Shown piece after piece: positions 8,880-16,704 of a stretch of DNA of 64,000 bases. A program made the position numbers and the translations under genes. The stretch covers positions 186,001 through 250,000 of the forward strand of contig NZ_FOMH01000006.1 in NCBI RefSeq assembly GCF_900112575.1, read 5' to 3'. Origin of the DNA: Flavobacterium phragmitis. Its GTDB lineage: Bacteria > Bacteroidota > Bacteroidia > Flavobacteriales > Flavobacteriaceae. The notes beneath the pieces were generated by a model. That model ran no database searches. It was given only the letters and a program-made list of their open reading frames with translations, and was not told where the DNA came from. The number at the start of each line of letters is the position of its first letter. The first letter of the stretch is position 1.

Positions 8880-8961
8880 AACCATATAAGTTATATGAGT
8901 TCATTTAGACTTTGCGCTAAAGCTAAACTTGATTAAATGAACTTATATAACTTATATGGTT
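8880..8961. terminator. 28-base-arm inverted repeat between convergent genes
   Basis: Arms at 8880-8907 and 8934-8961 (starting AACCATATAAGTTATATG) are complementary over 28 bases with one mismatch, around a 26-base loop. It sits between the converging stops at 8871 and 8967, so a bidirectional terminator is likely. The near-perfect long arms also resemble a small palindromic mobile element. Confidence 0.7.
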
Positions 8962-8966
8962 CAAAA

Positions 8967-9377
8967 CTAAAAGGCAATATCTGCTAAAGAATTACTTTCT
9001 AATATTTTAAGCGTATTATCTCTAACCTCTGTCATTAAACGTCTAGCAGCACAAGTTGATTCATCATCGCAGTCATCACATCTTTCGTAGAAATTATGAC
9101 TGGCGCAAGGCAATAATGCAATTGGCCCTTCCAGAATACGGTAGACTTTTGCCATGCTGATGTCTTTTGGATCTTTTATCAGATAATAACCTCCACCTTT
9201 TCCTTTTTTGGCTCCAAGAAAACCTGAGTTTCTCAACAACAGCAAAATACTTTCTAAAAACTTAATCGAAATATGTTCGCTTTTCGCAATTTCGGCAATC
9301 TGTACTGGTTCATTATTTTCGCGTCTGGCTAAATAAGTCAAAGCTTTGATTCCGTATTTTGTCTTTTTTGAAAGCAT
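8967..9377 (-). CDS. Rrf2-family transcriptional regulator
   Basis: A 136-residue Rrf2 protein: an N-terminal winged helix beginning MLSKKTKYGIKALTYLARRE, and the KGKGGGYYL wing near residues 58-66. It has four cysteines at 91, 100, 103 and 109 in the region where IscR-type members bind an iron-sulfur cluster, so it may sense Fe-S or sulfur status. CymR-like relatives control cysteine and sulfur genes. Its position beside the sulfate-assimilation locus makes control of that locus the simplest guess. A candidate site is the 13-mer at 7809 and 19891. Confidence 0.85.
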   Translation of the reverse strand: MLSKKTKYGIKALTYLARRENNEPVQIAEIAKSEHISIKFLESILLLLRNSGFLGAKKGKGGGYYLIKDPKDISMAKVYRILEGPIALLPCASHNFYERCDDCDDESTCAARRLMTEVRDNTLKILESNSLADIAF

Positions 9378-9498
9378 CTTTATGTTTTAGATCGCAGTTT
9401 TTCAACAGCTAATTGATTACCGCAAATTATTAAACAACAAAAATATGCTTTTTGTTTGAACTATCACAAAAGAATAAAGTTAAATTCTACTAATTCTA

Positions 9499-10005
9499 TC
9501 AAATTACTTCTTTTTTACCAATTAAATCCAAGTTATAGAAAATCTCCATATCCTTTTCTAAATCTGCTTTTTCAACAACATATGTTTTTGAAATAGAATC
9601 ATGCCAAAATCTTCCTGATTTTCCTAAAAATGAAAATAGATCAAAAGGAATCAAACGACATACAGTTCTTATACAAATAATTTTAAAATTGGGCTTTAAA
9701 CCATTTTCATTAACAACAATACAACCCGTGATAATTTTGCCCATGGTACGGGCAAAAAGAGACTCAAAAATCAAATAGTAGATTACTGCAAAAGAAAGAC
9801 AACTTCCTACAAAGCCAAGTTCATCAAGTGCCTTTTCCCAAATTCCATAAATACCAATTTGAAATACATTTCCAGCTAATAAAACAAAAAAAGTACAAAC
9901 AAATATTAAAATGATAATGAAGAAAAAATCAATAATACAATTAAAAAATCGATCCCTATCAGATGCTAATAATTTTTTATGAAGCCGATAATCAGTATTA
10001 CTCAA
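9499..10005 (-). CDS. RDD-family membrane protein
   Basis: A 168-residue protein with the RDD pattern: RDRFFNCIIDFFFIIILIF at the start of the first membrane segment, a second segment, then FARTMGKIITGCIVVNENG and the C-terminal WHDSISKTYVV. RDD proteins are small membrane proteins of mostly unknown role, sometimes linked to ion exchange. It stands alone between the Rrf2 gene and the methionine cluster. Its AT-richness and lysine/phenylalanine-rich ends are typical of the genome. Confidence 0.8.
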   Translation of the reverse strand: MSNTDYRLHKKLLASDRDRFFNCIIDFFFIIILIFVCTFFVLLAGNVFQIGIYGIWEKALDELGFVGSCLSFAVIYYLIFESLFARTMGKIITGCIVVNENGLKPNFKIICIRTVCRLIPFDLFSFLGKSGRFWHDSISKTYVVEKADLEKDMEIFYNLDLIGKKEVI

Positions 10006-10090
10006 GTGTATTTTTATTTTTAAATATTAATATCCCCAAACTTCATCATTAACAAAAATAGTTTTTTTTATATAACCAATAATCATAAAA

Positions 10091-10135
10091 AAAGACGATT
10101 TTCAATAGTAAAACTTACTATCAAAAATCGTCTTT
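10091..10135 (-). terminator. Terminator after metZ
   Basis: AAAGACGATTTT (10091-10102) pairs with AAAATCGTCTTT (10124-10135), with an inner AGTA/TACT pairing and a U-rich tail on the reverse strand. It lies 25 bases past the metZ stop and should end the leftward transcript from metX. Confidence 0.8.
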
Positions 10136-10159
10136 ATATAGAAATTGAAAATTCTAAAA

Positions 10160-11332
10160 TTAAGAAAGTGCTTGTTTTAAATCTGCAATTACATCTTCAA
10201 CCGTTTCTAAACCAACAGAAACACGAACCAAACCTTGTGTGATTCCAACTGCTAATTGATCTTCTTCAGATAATTTACTGTGTGTTGTAGAAGCTGGATG
10301 CGTTACAATTGTTCTTGTATCTCCAATATTGGCTGATAATGAACAAAGTTTAATTGAGTTCAAGAATTTTCTTCCTGCTTCGATTCCTCCTTTAATTTCA
10401 AATGCAATAATGTTTCCACCTGCTTTCATCTGTTTTTTAGCAATTTCGTACTGCGGATGCGATTTCAAGAATGGATATTTTACGCTGTTTACATTTGGAT
10501 GGCTTTCTAAAAATTCAGCCACTTTTAAAGCATTTTCGCAGTGTCTGTCTACACGAACTGCTAATGTTTCCAAACTTTTTGATAAAACCCAAGCATTAAA
10601 TGGTGCTAAAGCCGGTCCTGTATTTCTAGAGAACAAATAAATTTGTCTGATTAATTCAGCATCTCCAACCGTTACTCCACCTAAAACACGACCTTGTCCG
10701 TCGATTAATTTTGTTGCTGAGTGAATTACTAAATGTGCTCCAAATTTAATTGGTTGTTGCAGATATGGCGTTGCAAAACAGTTGTCGATTATTAAAATCA
10801 AATTGTGTTTTTTAGCAATATTTCCCAACAATTCTAAATCGATAACATCTACTCCCGGATTTGTAGGTGATTCGGCGTATAATATTTTGGTGTTTGGTTT
10901 GATAAAACTCTCGATTGTTTCTGGCTTGTTAATTTCGAAATACGAAGTTTCAATATTCCATTTCGGGAAATAAGTCATAAACAAAGCATGAGTAGAACCA
11001 AAAACACTGCTTGCAGAAACAATATGATCTCCAGAGTTTAATAACGCTGCGAAAGTAGAATATACTGCTGCCATTCCGGTTGCAAAAGCATAACCCGAAT
11101 CTGCTCCTTCCATTTTGCAGATCTTGTCTACAAACTCTGAAGTATTTGGATTACTGAAACGACTGTAAATATTTCTTTCTTTTTCTTCTGTAAATGAAGC
11201 GCGCATATCTTCGGCATCTTCAAATACAAAACTTGACGATAGGTATAATGGCACCGAATGCTCTAAATACTGTGATCTTTCTAATTGTGTTCTAATGGCT
11301 TGTGTTTCAAAACCAAATTCTTCTGTACTCAT
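10160..11332 (-). CDS. metZ: O-succinylhomoserine sulfhydrylase-type PLP enzyme
   Basis: A 390-residue Cys/Met-metabolism PLP enzyme. The cofactor lysine is Lys208 in IHSATKLIDGQG; YSRFSNPNTSEF (56-67), ATGMAAVYSTF and the C-terminal VRVSVGLETVEDVIADL are family motifs. The length and the GQGRVLGG segment resemble MetZ, which joins sulfide to activated homoserine to give homocysteine; cystathionine synthase activity is the alternative. With metY at 17942 the cluster carries two sulfhydrylase-type enzymes. It is the last gene before the terminator at 10091. Confidence 0.88.
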   Translation of the reverse strand: MSTEEFGFETQAIRTQLERSQYLEHSVPLYLSSSFVFEDAEDMRASFTEEKERNIYSRFSNPNTSEFVDKICKMEGADSGYAFATGMAAVYSTFAALLNSGDHIVSASSVFGSTHALFMTYFPKWNIETSYFEINKPETIESFIKPNTKILYAESPTNPGVDVIDLELLGNIAKKHNLILIIDNCFATPYLQQPIKFGAHLVIHSATKLIDGQGRVLGGVTVGDAELIRQIYLFSRNTGPALAPFNAWVLSKSLETLAVRVDRHCENALKVAEFLESHPNVNSVKYPFLKSHPQYEIAKKQMKAGGNIIAFEIKGGIEAGRKFLNSIKLCSLSANIGDTRTIVTHPASTTHSKLSEEDQLAVGITQGLVRVSVGLETVEDVIADLKQALS

Positions 11333-11504
11333 TGTTTGTGTTGTTTAACACGAATTGCACTGATTTGCACTAATTCGTTTTTCATTTTTAATTTCACAAA
11401 AATTCACAAAGTAAAACGCAGAGTTTTACTAAGGATTGAATGTGAATTTTCATTGTTACAAATTCAAAAATTATCCAATTTTCAAATTAACTAATTATCT
11501 AATT

Positions 11505-11930
11505 TTATAAAGCTTCGTTGTTCAAGACAACTTTGTAGCTAATGGTTGCTGTTGGTTCAACTGTCTTGGCAACGGAACAATATTTTTCGAAAGAAAGTTG
11601 TGCCGCTTTTTTTGCTTTTTCAGGATTGATTTCTCCTTCTAAATAGAAAACCACATCGATTTCTTTAAAAGGTTTTGCTTCTTCGATCTGAACACGCGTT
11701 CCTTCAACCTCAGCGTTGAAAGAAGTAATTTCCTGACGCTGTTTTTTCAAAATAGAAATCATATCAATAGCACTGCATCCTGCAACCCCCATTAACACCA
11801 ATTCCATTGGACTTGCACCTAAATCGCTTCCACCAAATTCGGCTCTGCTGTCAACGTCAACTATGTGGCCACGTTCATTTTTTACTTTGAAATGAAATGC
11901 GTCATTTACTCTGTTTAAAGTTACTTTCAT
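11505..11930 (-). CDS. OsmC-family protein
   Basis: A 141-residue OsmC/Ohr-fold protein with DLGASPMELVLMGVAGCSAIDM around the first conserved cysteine (about residue 52) and YCSVAKTVEPTATI around the second (about 117). Such proteins reduce organic hydroperoxides through the two cysteines, or are of unknown role. Its place between thrA and metZ on the same strand suggests a link to sulfur-compound or thiol-peroxide chemistry, but nothing in the sequence fixes the substrate. Confidence 0.87.
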   Translation of the reverse strand: MKVTLNRVNDAFHFKVKNERGHIVDVDSRAEFGGSDLGASPMELVLMGVAGCSAIDMISILKKQRQEITSFNAEVEGTRVQIEEAKPFKEIDVVFYLEGEINPEKAKKAAQLSFEKYCSVAKTVEPTATISYKVVLNNEAL

Positions 11931-11968
11931 TGTGTTGTTTTTTTTGTTTTTTTAATTCTACGCAATCT

Positions 11969-12068
11969 TGTCATTTCGAGCAACGAGAAATCACACTCGT
12001 AGCTCGACAAAGATTGCTGACATTCGTTGCGGAATTTCTAGTGTGATTTCTCGTTCCTCGAAATGACA
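11969..12068. repeat. 100-base inverted repeat (TGTCATTTCGAG family)
   Basis: Arms of about 30 bases begin TGTCATTTCGAGCAACGAGA at 11969 and mirror the right end at 12038-12068 with about one mismatch. Inside are further matches to the left flank (GCAATCTTGTC against GACAAAGATTGC). It lies between thrA and the OsmC gene within the operon, and looks like a non-autonomous interspersed palindrome. Confidence 0.75.
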
Positions 12069-12079
12069 AACTGAACTTA

Positions 12080-14494
12080 TTATCCTTTATCAGACAATCT
12101 CAAAATATCGCCAAAAACTCCTCTTGCTGTTACCGCAGAACCTGCACCAGCTCCCTGAATAACGATTGGACGATCTCCGTACGATTCTGTGTAAATTTCG
12201 AAGAAAGAATCAGAACCTTTTAATCCGCCTAAAGCTGTATCTTTTGGAACTGAAACTAATTTTACTTCTAGATTTCCTTTGTCATTCTGCAAATCTCCAG
12301 ACAATTCACCAATATATCTTAAAACGTGATTTGGCTGTTGTTCTGCTTTTATTTTAGCATAAATTGGGTCGAATTCTTTTAATTTCGTCAAGAAATCGGC
12401 AGCACTTCCTTCACGTAGGTGTTCCGGAATTAAATTCTGAATTGAGATCTCTTCAAACTCATTTTGCAAATCCAATTCTCTTGCCAAGATCAATAATTTT
12501 CTTCCCACATCATTTCCGCACAAATCCTCACGCGGATCTGGTTCTGTATATCCGTTATCAATTGCTTCTTGCAAGATCTCACTAAATGGAGCTTCTTTTG
12601 CAGAGAAATTATTGAATAAATAACTTAATGTTCCAGAGAAAACTCCTTTAATTTTTGTGATGTTTTCTCCTGAAAGGTGCAATAATTTAATCGTATCAAT
12701 TAACGGTAAACCTGCACCAACATTGGTTTCATACAAATAATTCTTTTGATTTTCAGCCAAAGCTTTTCTCAATTCTTTGTAAAAACCATAGCTTAATGTA
12801 TTGGCCACTTTATTAGAAGAAATCAAATCGAAACTGCTTTCTACTAACGGAATATAATTCTCAACGAAAGTTGCACTTGCTGTATTGTCAATTGCAATTA
12901 AGTTTTCTAAATGATGTTCATTCGCGTAAGCAATAATATCTTTTATGGTATAACCTTCGCCTTTAGTTTCAATTTCGCTTTTCCAATTACCGTTAACCCC
13001 GTATTTGTTTAAAAGCAGTTTTTTAGAATTCGCTATAGCGAAAACATTCAGCTTAATGTCTTTACGTTTTTCAATTGCAGCAGCCGATTCTAAAATCTGA
13101 TTGATTAAAGTACCGCCCACTAATCCGTGACCAAAAATCGCAATATTGATTTTCTTTGAAACTCCAAAAATCTCTCCGTGAATTACGTTCAGCGCTTTGT
13201 TTAATTCCTCTTTCTTAACAACCAAACTCACGTTTTTACCCGTTACGGTATTGTTGAATAAAATCGGAACAATTTTATTTTTGATTAAAGCGGTATAAGG
13301 CTTATGGAAAGTACTTAAATCCTGTCCGATAATCGAAATTACAGATACATTGTCTGTTACTGTAATCTGATTTACATCTTTAGAATAAAAGTCATTTTCG
13401 AATTCTTTTTCTAATTCTACAACTGCGGTTGTTGCTTTATCAGTTGCCACAACCAATCCGATTCCTCTTTCTGATGAACCTTGCGAAATAATACTCACAC
13501 TGATATTATGATCTCCCATTACTTTAAAAATTCGGGCATCGACTCCAGCTTTTCCAAGTAATCCGCGTCCTTCAAGATTTACAAGCGATACATTTTCTAA
13601 AACAGAAAGTGTTTTAATTCCTTCTTTTGCAGTATCTGATGTAATTAAAGTTCCTCTATTTTCATGGTTGAACGTATTTAAAATACGAAGCGGAATATTT
13701 TTTTCCAATAATGGAATTATCGTTTTTGCATGCAAAATCGTTGCTCCAAAATTAGCCAGCTCATTTGCTTCGTTGAAAGATAAATACTCAATTTTCTTAG
13801 CATCGGCTACTAAATCAGGGTTTGCAGTATAGATTCCGTCAACATGTGTGAAGTTTTGTAATTCTTCAGCATTTAAATAATTTGCGATTAACGAAGCGGT
13901 ATAGTTACTGCCATTTCTACCTAAAGTAGTTGTGTCGTTGTTGTTGTTGGAACCAATGAAGCCTGTAACTATATTAACCGTTTCGCCGTTATGTTCTTTA
14001 AAATAATTAACTACGTTTTTCTTAGAAAGTTGTTCTAATGGCTGTGCATCGCCAAATTTAGAATCTGTTTTCAGCAATTCTCTAGAATCTACAAAATTGG
14101 CAGGAATTCCTTTTTCCAATAAAATTGCTGTCAACAACTTAGCCGAAAGCAATTCGCCTTTAGATAAAATCTGATCTTTGATTTTTTTGCTGTAATCGCC
14201 AATTAAACTTACTCCTTCAAAAAGTTTATCTAAAACATTAAATTCCTCAGACAAATCAACTTGAGGGTAATCTGATATTTGATATTTTTTGAAGTTTTCT
14301 AATAATTCTTTGTAACTGCCGTTTTTAGCAGCAATGCTTAAGATAAATTCCAATTCGTCAGTAGCATTTCCGCGTGCAGAAACTACAACGGCAATTTTTT
14401 CACCTTGATTTACTTTATCAGAAATGATTGAAACAACTTTGTTAAGTCCTTCTCCGTTTGCTAACGATTTACCTCCAAATTTTAATACTTTCAT
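12080..14494 (-). CDS. thrA: Bifunctional aspartate kinase/homoserine dehydrogenase I
   Basis: An 804-residue fusion catalysing the first and third steps from aspartate to homoserine. Order: aspartate kinase (about 1-290), tandem ACT regulatory region (about 300-455), then homoserine dehydrogenase with the NAD motif FGHGLVGGTL, VFSGTLSYLF and TEPDPREDLCGNDVGRK. The usual kinase motif KFGGTS reads KFGGKS here. metX ends 1 base upstream, so the two are surely co-transcribed. The product feeds both threonine and, through MetX, methionine. Confidence 0.95.
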   Translation of the reverse strand: MKVLKFGGKSLANGEGLNKVVSIISDKVNQGEKIAVVVSARGNATDELEFILSIAAKNGSYKELLENFKKYQISDYPQVDLSEEFNVLDKLFEGVSLIGDYSKKIKDQILSKGELLSAKLLTAILLEKGIPANFVDSRELLKTDSKFGDAQPLEQLSKKNVVNYFKEHNGETVNIVTGFIGSNNNNDTTTLGRNGSNYTASLIANYLNAEELQNFTHVDGIYTANPDLVADAKKIEYLSFNEANELANFGATILHAKTIIPLLEKNIPLRILNTFNHENRGTLITSDTAKEGIKTLSVLENVSLVNLEGRGLLGKAGVDARIFKVMGDHNISVSIISQGSSERGIGLVVATDKATTAVVELEKEFENDFYSKDVNQITVTDNVSVISIIGQDLSTFHKPYTALIKNKIVPILFNNTVTGKNVSLVVKKEELNKALNVIHGEIFGVSKKINIAIFGHGLVGGTLINQILESAAAIEKRKDIKLNVFAIANSKKLLLNKYGVNGNWKSEIETKGEGYTIKDIIAYANEHHLENLIAIDNTASATFVENYIPLVESSFDLISSNKVANTLSYGFYKELRKALAENQKNYLYETNVGAGLPLIDTIKLLHLSGENITKIKGVFSGTLSYLFNNFSAKEAPFSEILQEAIDNGYTEPDPREDLCGNDVGRKLLILARELDLQNEFEEISIQNLIPEHLREGSAADFLTKLKEFDPIYAKIKAEQQPNHVLRYIGELSGDLQNDKGNLEVKLVSVPKDTALGGLKGSDSFFEIYTESYGDRPIVIQGAGAGSAVTARGVFGDILRLSDKG

Positions 14495-14495
14495 T

Positions 14496-15485
14496 TTATT
14501 TCTTTATTGTTTCTGCCTTAAAAATGTCGGCAAGTAAATGATCTAATTGTTTGTACTCGATTAAAAAAGCGTCATGTCCGTGAACCGAAACAATTTCGCT
14601 GTAGAAAACATTGTCTTTAAATTTCTTTAATTCTTCGTAGGTTTCGACATTTTCTTTGGCCGTAAAAAATAAGTCGGAATTGATTCCTACGATATGAATC
14701 GAAGCTTTTGTTTGAGACAACAAGTTTTCAAAACTTTCACTATTTCTGGTAATATCAATTGTTTTAAGCAACTGATTCATTAATTTATAAGAAGACAACT
14801 GAAATCTTTGTTGCAGTTTTTTTCCATGATGTGCCAGCCAGCTTTCAATATTAAAAATCAGCAGCTCCTGATTGATGGTTCTTTGGAATTTCTCTTTGAA
14901 CGATTCTGGCGAACGATAACAAAGCATAGCGTGGATTCTGGCATCTTCGATTGGTTTTGAAGAATTATTCAGGATTTGCTCTTGCAGAAAACAATTGGCA
15001 ATAAGCCAGTCTGTCGATTTCCAGTCACTCGCAATTGGAATAAGGTTTTCTGTAATGTTGGGCTCTAAAGCTAAAATTTCCCAGGCAATTCCACCTCCAA
15101 CTGAACCGCCGATAATAGCAAAAAGCTTTTCAATATTTAAAGCTTTCACACCTTCAATAAAAATTCTGGCAATGTCTCTTGCTGTGAAATCAAGATAATT
15201 TTCGATTAAAAAAGAATTTATTCCGTTTCCTGGAACATCAAAAGCCAGAATAGTATAAACAGCAGTATCTATTGTTTTACCATCACCAATTAAATCATTC
15301 CACCAGCCGTTTTCGCCCGTAACCTTAGAATTTCCTGTTAAGGCGTGATTAACCAAAACGATTGGCGCACTATGCAGGGGTTGGCCTGCCAATGTAAAAT
15401 GTAAAGGTAAAGCATGATAAGATGCACCACTTTCTGTGATGAATTCCTGAATTATAATAGGGTTTGGTATATTTTCCAATTTCAA
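14496..15485 (-). CDS. metX: Homoserine O-acetyltransferase-like alpha/beta hydrolase
   Basis: A 329-residue MetX-family protein that should acylate homoserine for methionine synthesis. The nucleophile elbow GGSVGG places Ser128; NHALTGNSK forms the oxyanion-side motif; HGHDAFLIEY near the end supplies His304, and GINSDLFF the acid. It is somewhat shorter than many MetX enzymes (about 350-380). A SAM-I riboswitch precedes it at 15562-15665, so SAM excess should turn it off. The gene runs directly into thrA. Confidence 0.9.
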   Translation of the reverse strand: MKLENIPNPIIIQEFITESGASYHALPLHFTLAGQPLHSAPIVLVNHALTGNSKVTGENGWWNDLIGDGKTIDTAVYTILAFDVPGNGINSFLIENYLDFTARDIARIFIEGVKALNIEKLFAIIGGSVGGGIAWEILALEPNITENLIPIASDWKSTDWLIANCFLQEQILNNSSKPIEDARIHAMLCYRSPESFKEKFQRTINQELLIFNIESWLAHHGKKLQQRFQLSSYKLMNQLLKTIDITRNSESFENLLSQTKASIHIVGINSDLFFTAKENVETYEELKKFKDNVFYSEIVSVHGHDAFLIEYKQLDHLLADIFKAETIKK

Positions 15486-15561
15486 ATCTGTTGTATTATC
15501 TGATTTGTATATGGAAATATTAGAAAGAAAAAACTAGAGTAAACTAGAAAAAAATCTTGTT

Positions 15562-15665
15562 GTTATCTTTCCACGTTTGGCGTGGTAGAATGTAGCACCT
15601 TCTTCGTCTTACCGAAGGGTTGCTAAGGATTCATCGGGTCTAATCCCTCGTCCTTTCTTTATAAC
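15562..15665 (-). promoter_or_regulatory. SAM-I (S-box) riboswitch upstream of metX
   Basis: The reverse strand has the S-box core in order: GTTAT (P1), GGACGAGGGATTAGACCCGA, TGAATCCTTAGCAACC, a small CTTCG..CGAAG hairpin, GGTGCTACATTCTACC, a CACG..CGTGG hairpin, and closing GATAAC, which pairs with the first P1 strand. This matches the SAM-I aptamer layout. It lies about 75 bases before the metX start. No strong terminator is visible after it, so the output may act on translation. Confidence 0.9.
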
Positions 15666-15694
15666 ATTTCAATACGTGTTTGAACTTAACGGTG

Positions 15695-15726
15695 CAAATT
15701 AACTACTATTTTCTTTAACAAACAAA
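15695..15726 (-). promoter_or_regulatory. Promoter for the SAM-I riboswitch-metX transcript
   Basis: Reverse strand: TTTG (15723-15726), 20 bases, TTAATTTG (15695-15702), one base off the TAnnTTTG consensus. Its place just ahead of the aptamer suggests that metX-thrA is transcribed independently of the attenuator region upstream. The 20-base spacing matches the promoters at 16476 and 19841. Confidence 0.55.
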
Positions 15727-15856
15727 TTTTATCTAAAAGTGTTTGTTAAATTTCTGAGACTTACTTTAGCAAAAACTATTATACGCAAAAATTTACCGAA
15801 CATAAATGCCCAGTAAAATTAAGCAGGTTTCAACCTAGTTTATGTCGCTTTTCTGT

Positions 15857-16057
15857 TTAGATGAAAAGCGTTTCATTTTCTTTTGAATACATCAAAAACA
15901 ATAAAGAATTGGGTGCTTTTTTTTCAGCACTTTTATCCGTTTCGTTCATTCCGAATCTTGGATGAGCCAATTCGTTTGTTGGCGGCGGATTGTTTCTTCT
16001 TGTCCTTTTTTCTTTCAAGTCAGAAATCTTTTTTGCTAAGTAGTTCAATGTGCTCAT
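15857..16057 (-). CDS. Small hypothetical protein after tandem attenuator
   Basis: A 66-codon frame beginning MSTLNYLAKKISDLKEKRTRR, lysine-rich and predicted hydrophilic, with NPPPTNELAHPRFGMNETDK in the middle. I do not recognise a family. It is the first frame after leader peptides and terminators at 16140-16448, and ends about 130 bases before the promoter of the metX riboswitch transcript. That position parallels the 58-codon gene after the other attenuator pair at 19523-19820. It could be a real small regulator or enzyme subunit, or a chance frame. Confidence 0.45.
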   Translation of the reverse strand: MSTLNYLAKKISDLKEKRTRRNNPPPTNELAHPRFGMNETDKSAEKKAPNSLLFLMYSKENETLFI

Positions 16058-16139
16058 GATATTAAGTTTTAAGTTAAGTTGCGTTTTATAATCTTTATTA
16101 ATTTTTTATTTTTCTGTTAAGCCCCTTGATGAAATAAAA

Positions 16140-16174
16140 AAACCCTTTTGGATTTCTAGATACCAAAAGGGTTT
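16140..16174 (-). terminator. Attenuator terminator B
   Basis: AAACCCTTTTGG (16140-16151) and CCAAAAGGGTTT (16163-16174) form a 12-bp stem with a run of Us on the reverse strand. It starts 25 bases after the leader B stop. The 5' arm region CUUUUGGUAU can instead pair over 10 bases with GUACUAAAAG at 16197-16206, which spans the leader stop codon. Confidence 0.85.
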
Positions 16175-16199
16175 AAGTTTTTTAAACTCATTTATACTT

Positions 16200-16271
16200 T
16201 TAGTACCAACAGACGGGTGCGCAAATAAGCGCGACAGTAAACATCTTGTTCATCTGTAAGGATTTATTCAT
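16200..16271 (-). CDS. Leader peptide B (23 residues)
   Basis: On the reverse strand a short frame starts at 16271 (an in-frame ATG at 16304 would give 34 residues) and ends at 16200. The core reads QMNKMFTVALICAPVCWY, with three Met and two Cys. It is followed by a strong terminator whose 5' arm can pair with the stop-codon region of this frame. Together with leader A it forms a tandem module before the 66-codon gene. The likely role is ribosome-mediated attenuation by Met/Cys-tRNA supply; this is inferred from layout. Confidence 0.65.
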   Translation of the reverse strand: MNKSLQMNKMFTVALICAPVCWY

Positions 16272-16317
16272 CTGTGATTTATATTGTTTATTTAAATTCT
16301 GCATTTTTCTATAATTA

Positions 16318-16349
16318 AAAAGCCTCCCAATATTCTTTGGGAGGCTTTT
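16318..16349 (-). terminator. Attenuator terminator A
   Basis: A 13-bp stem AAAAGCCTCCCAA (16318-16330) and TTGGGAGGCTTTT (16337-16349) with a U-rich tail on the reverse strand. It lies 27 bases after the leader A stop. The AGCCUC in its 5' arm can also pair with GAGGCU at 16395-16400, which is codons 17-18 of leader A. Confidence 0.85.
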
Positions 16350-16376
16350 ACTAATATATTGTGTTTTTACAATTAT

Positions 16377-16448
16377 TTAAGCAATAGGCGACCCAGCCTC
16401 GGTTATAACCGAAATGGCACAAAACATTTTGTTGACTTTTAAGTTCAT
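16377..16448 (-). CDS. Leader peptide A (23 residues)
   Basis: Reverse-strand frame from ATG 16448 to stop 16377; it begins MNLKVNKMFCAISV and ends TEAGSPIA. The MNL start matches leader D, and NKMF is shared with leader B. Codons 17-18 (GAG GCT) can pair with the 5' arm of terminator A, so a ribosome reaching the end would block that pairing and favour termination. It has only two Met and one Cys, so what it senses is less clear than for leaders C and D. A promoter lies at 16476-16507. Confidence 0.65.
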   Translation of the reverse strand: MNLKVNKMFCAISVITEAGSPIA

Positions 16449-16475
16449 TTGATTTCTAGTAGTTTTTGGGTACAA

Positions 16476-16507
16476 CAAATATGCAACTAATATTTTTATT
16501 ACACAAA
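16476..16507 (-). promoter_or_regulatory. Promoter of leader A-B transcript
   Basis: Reverse strand: TTTG (16504-16507), 20 bases, CATATTTG (16476-16483). It matches the Bacteroidota consensus except C for T at the first position, the same deviation and spacing as the promoter of leader D at 19841-19872. It puts the start about 20-25 bases before the leader ATG. Confidence 0.55.
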
Positions 16508-16704
16508 TAAAATTCAGGAATTTAATTACAAAAAACGTTAAAAAACCACTGTTTTGTGTTAAAAAAAATTGCAAAAAACAGCAAATTCCATAAAACAAAG
16601 TAAAAAACTTACAAAAATTACAAATTTTAACTTTCTAAACTTCCTTAACGCATCAGTTTATCAAAGAACAATTAATTGACTTTCAGTATATTTTTTTCAA
16701 ATTA

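Noticed and set aside
15562..15665. Cobalamin riboswitch for this structured leader
   Set aside because: The core elements and closing P1 fit SAM-I, and the next gene is metX.
16377..16598. 73-codon version of leader A
   Set aside because: The extra N-terminal part is Phe/Ile/Leu-rich translated AT sequence that covers the promoter; the short ATG start at 16448 is better.
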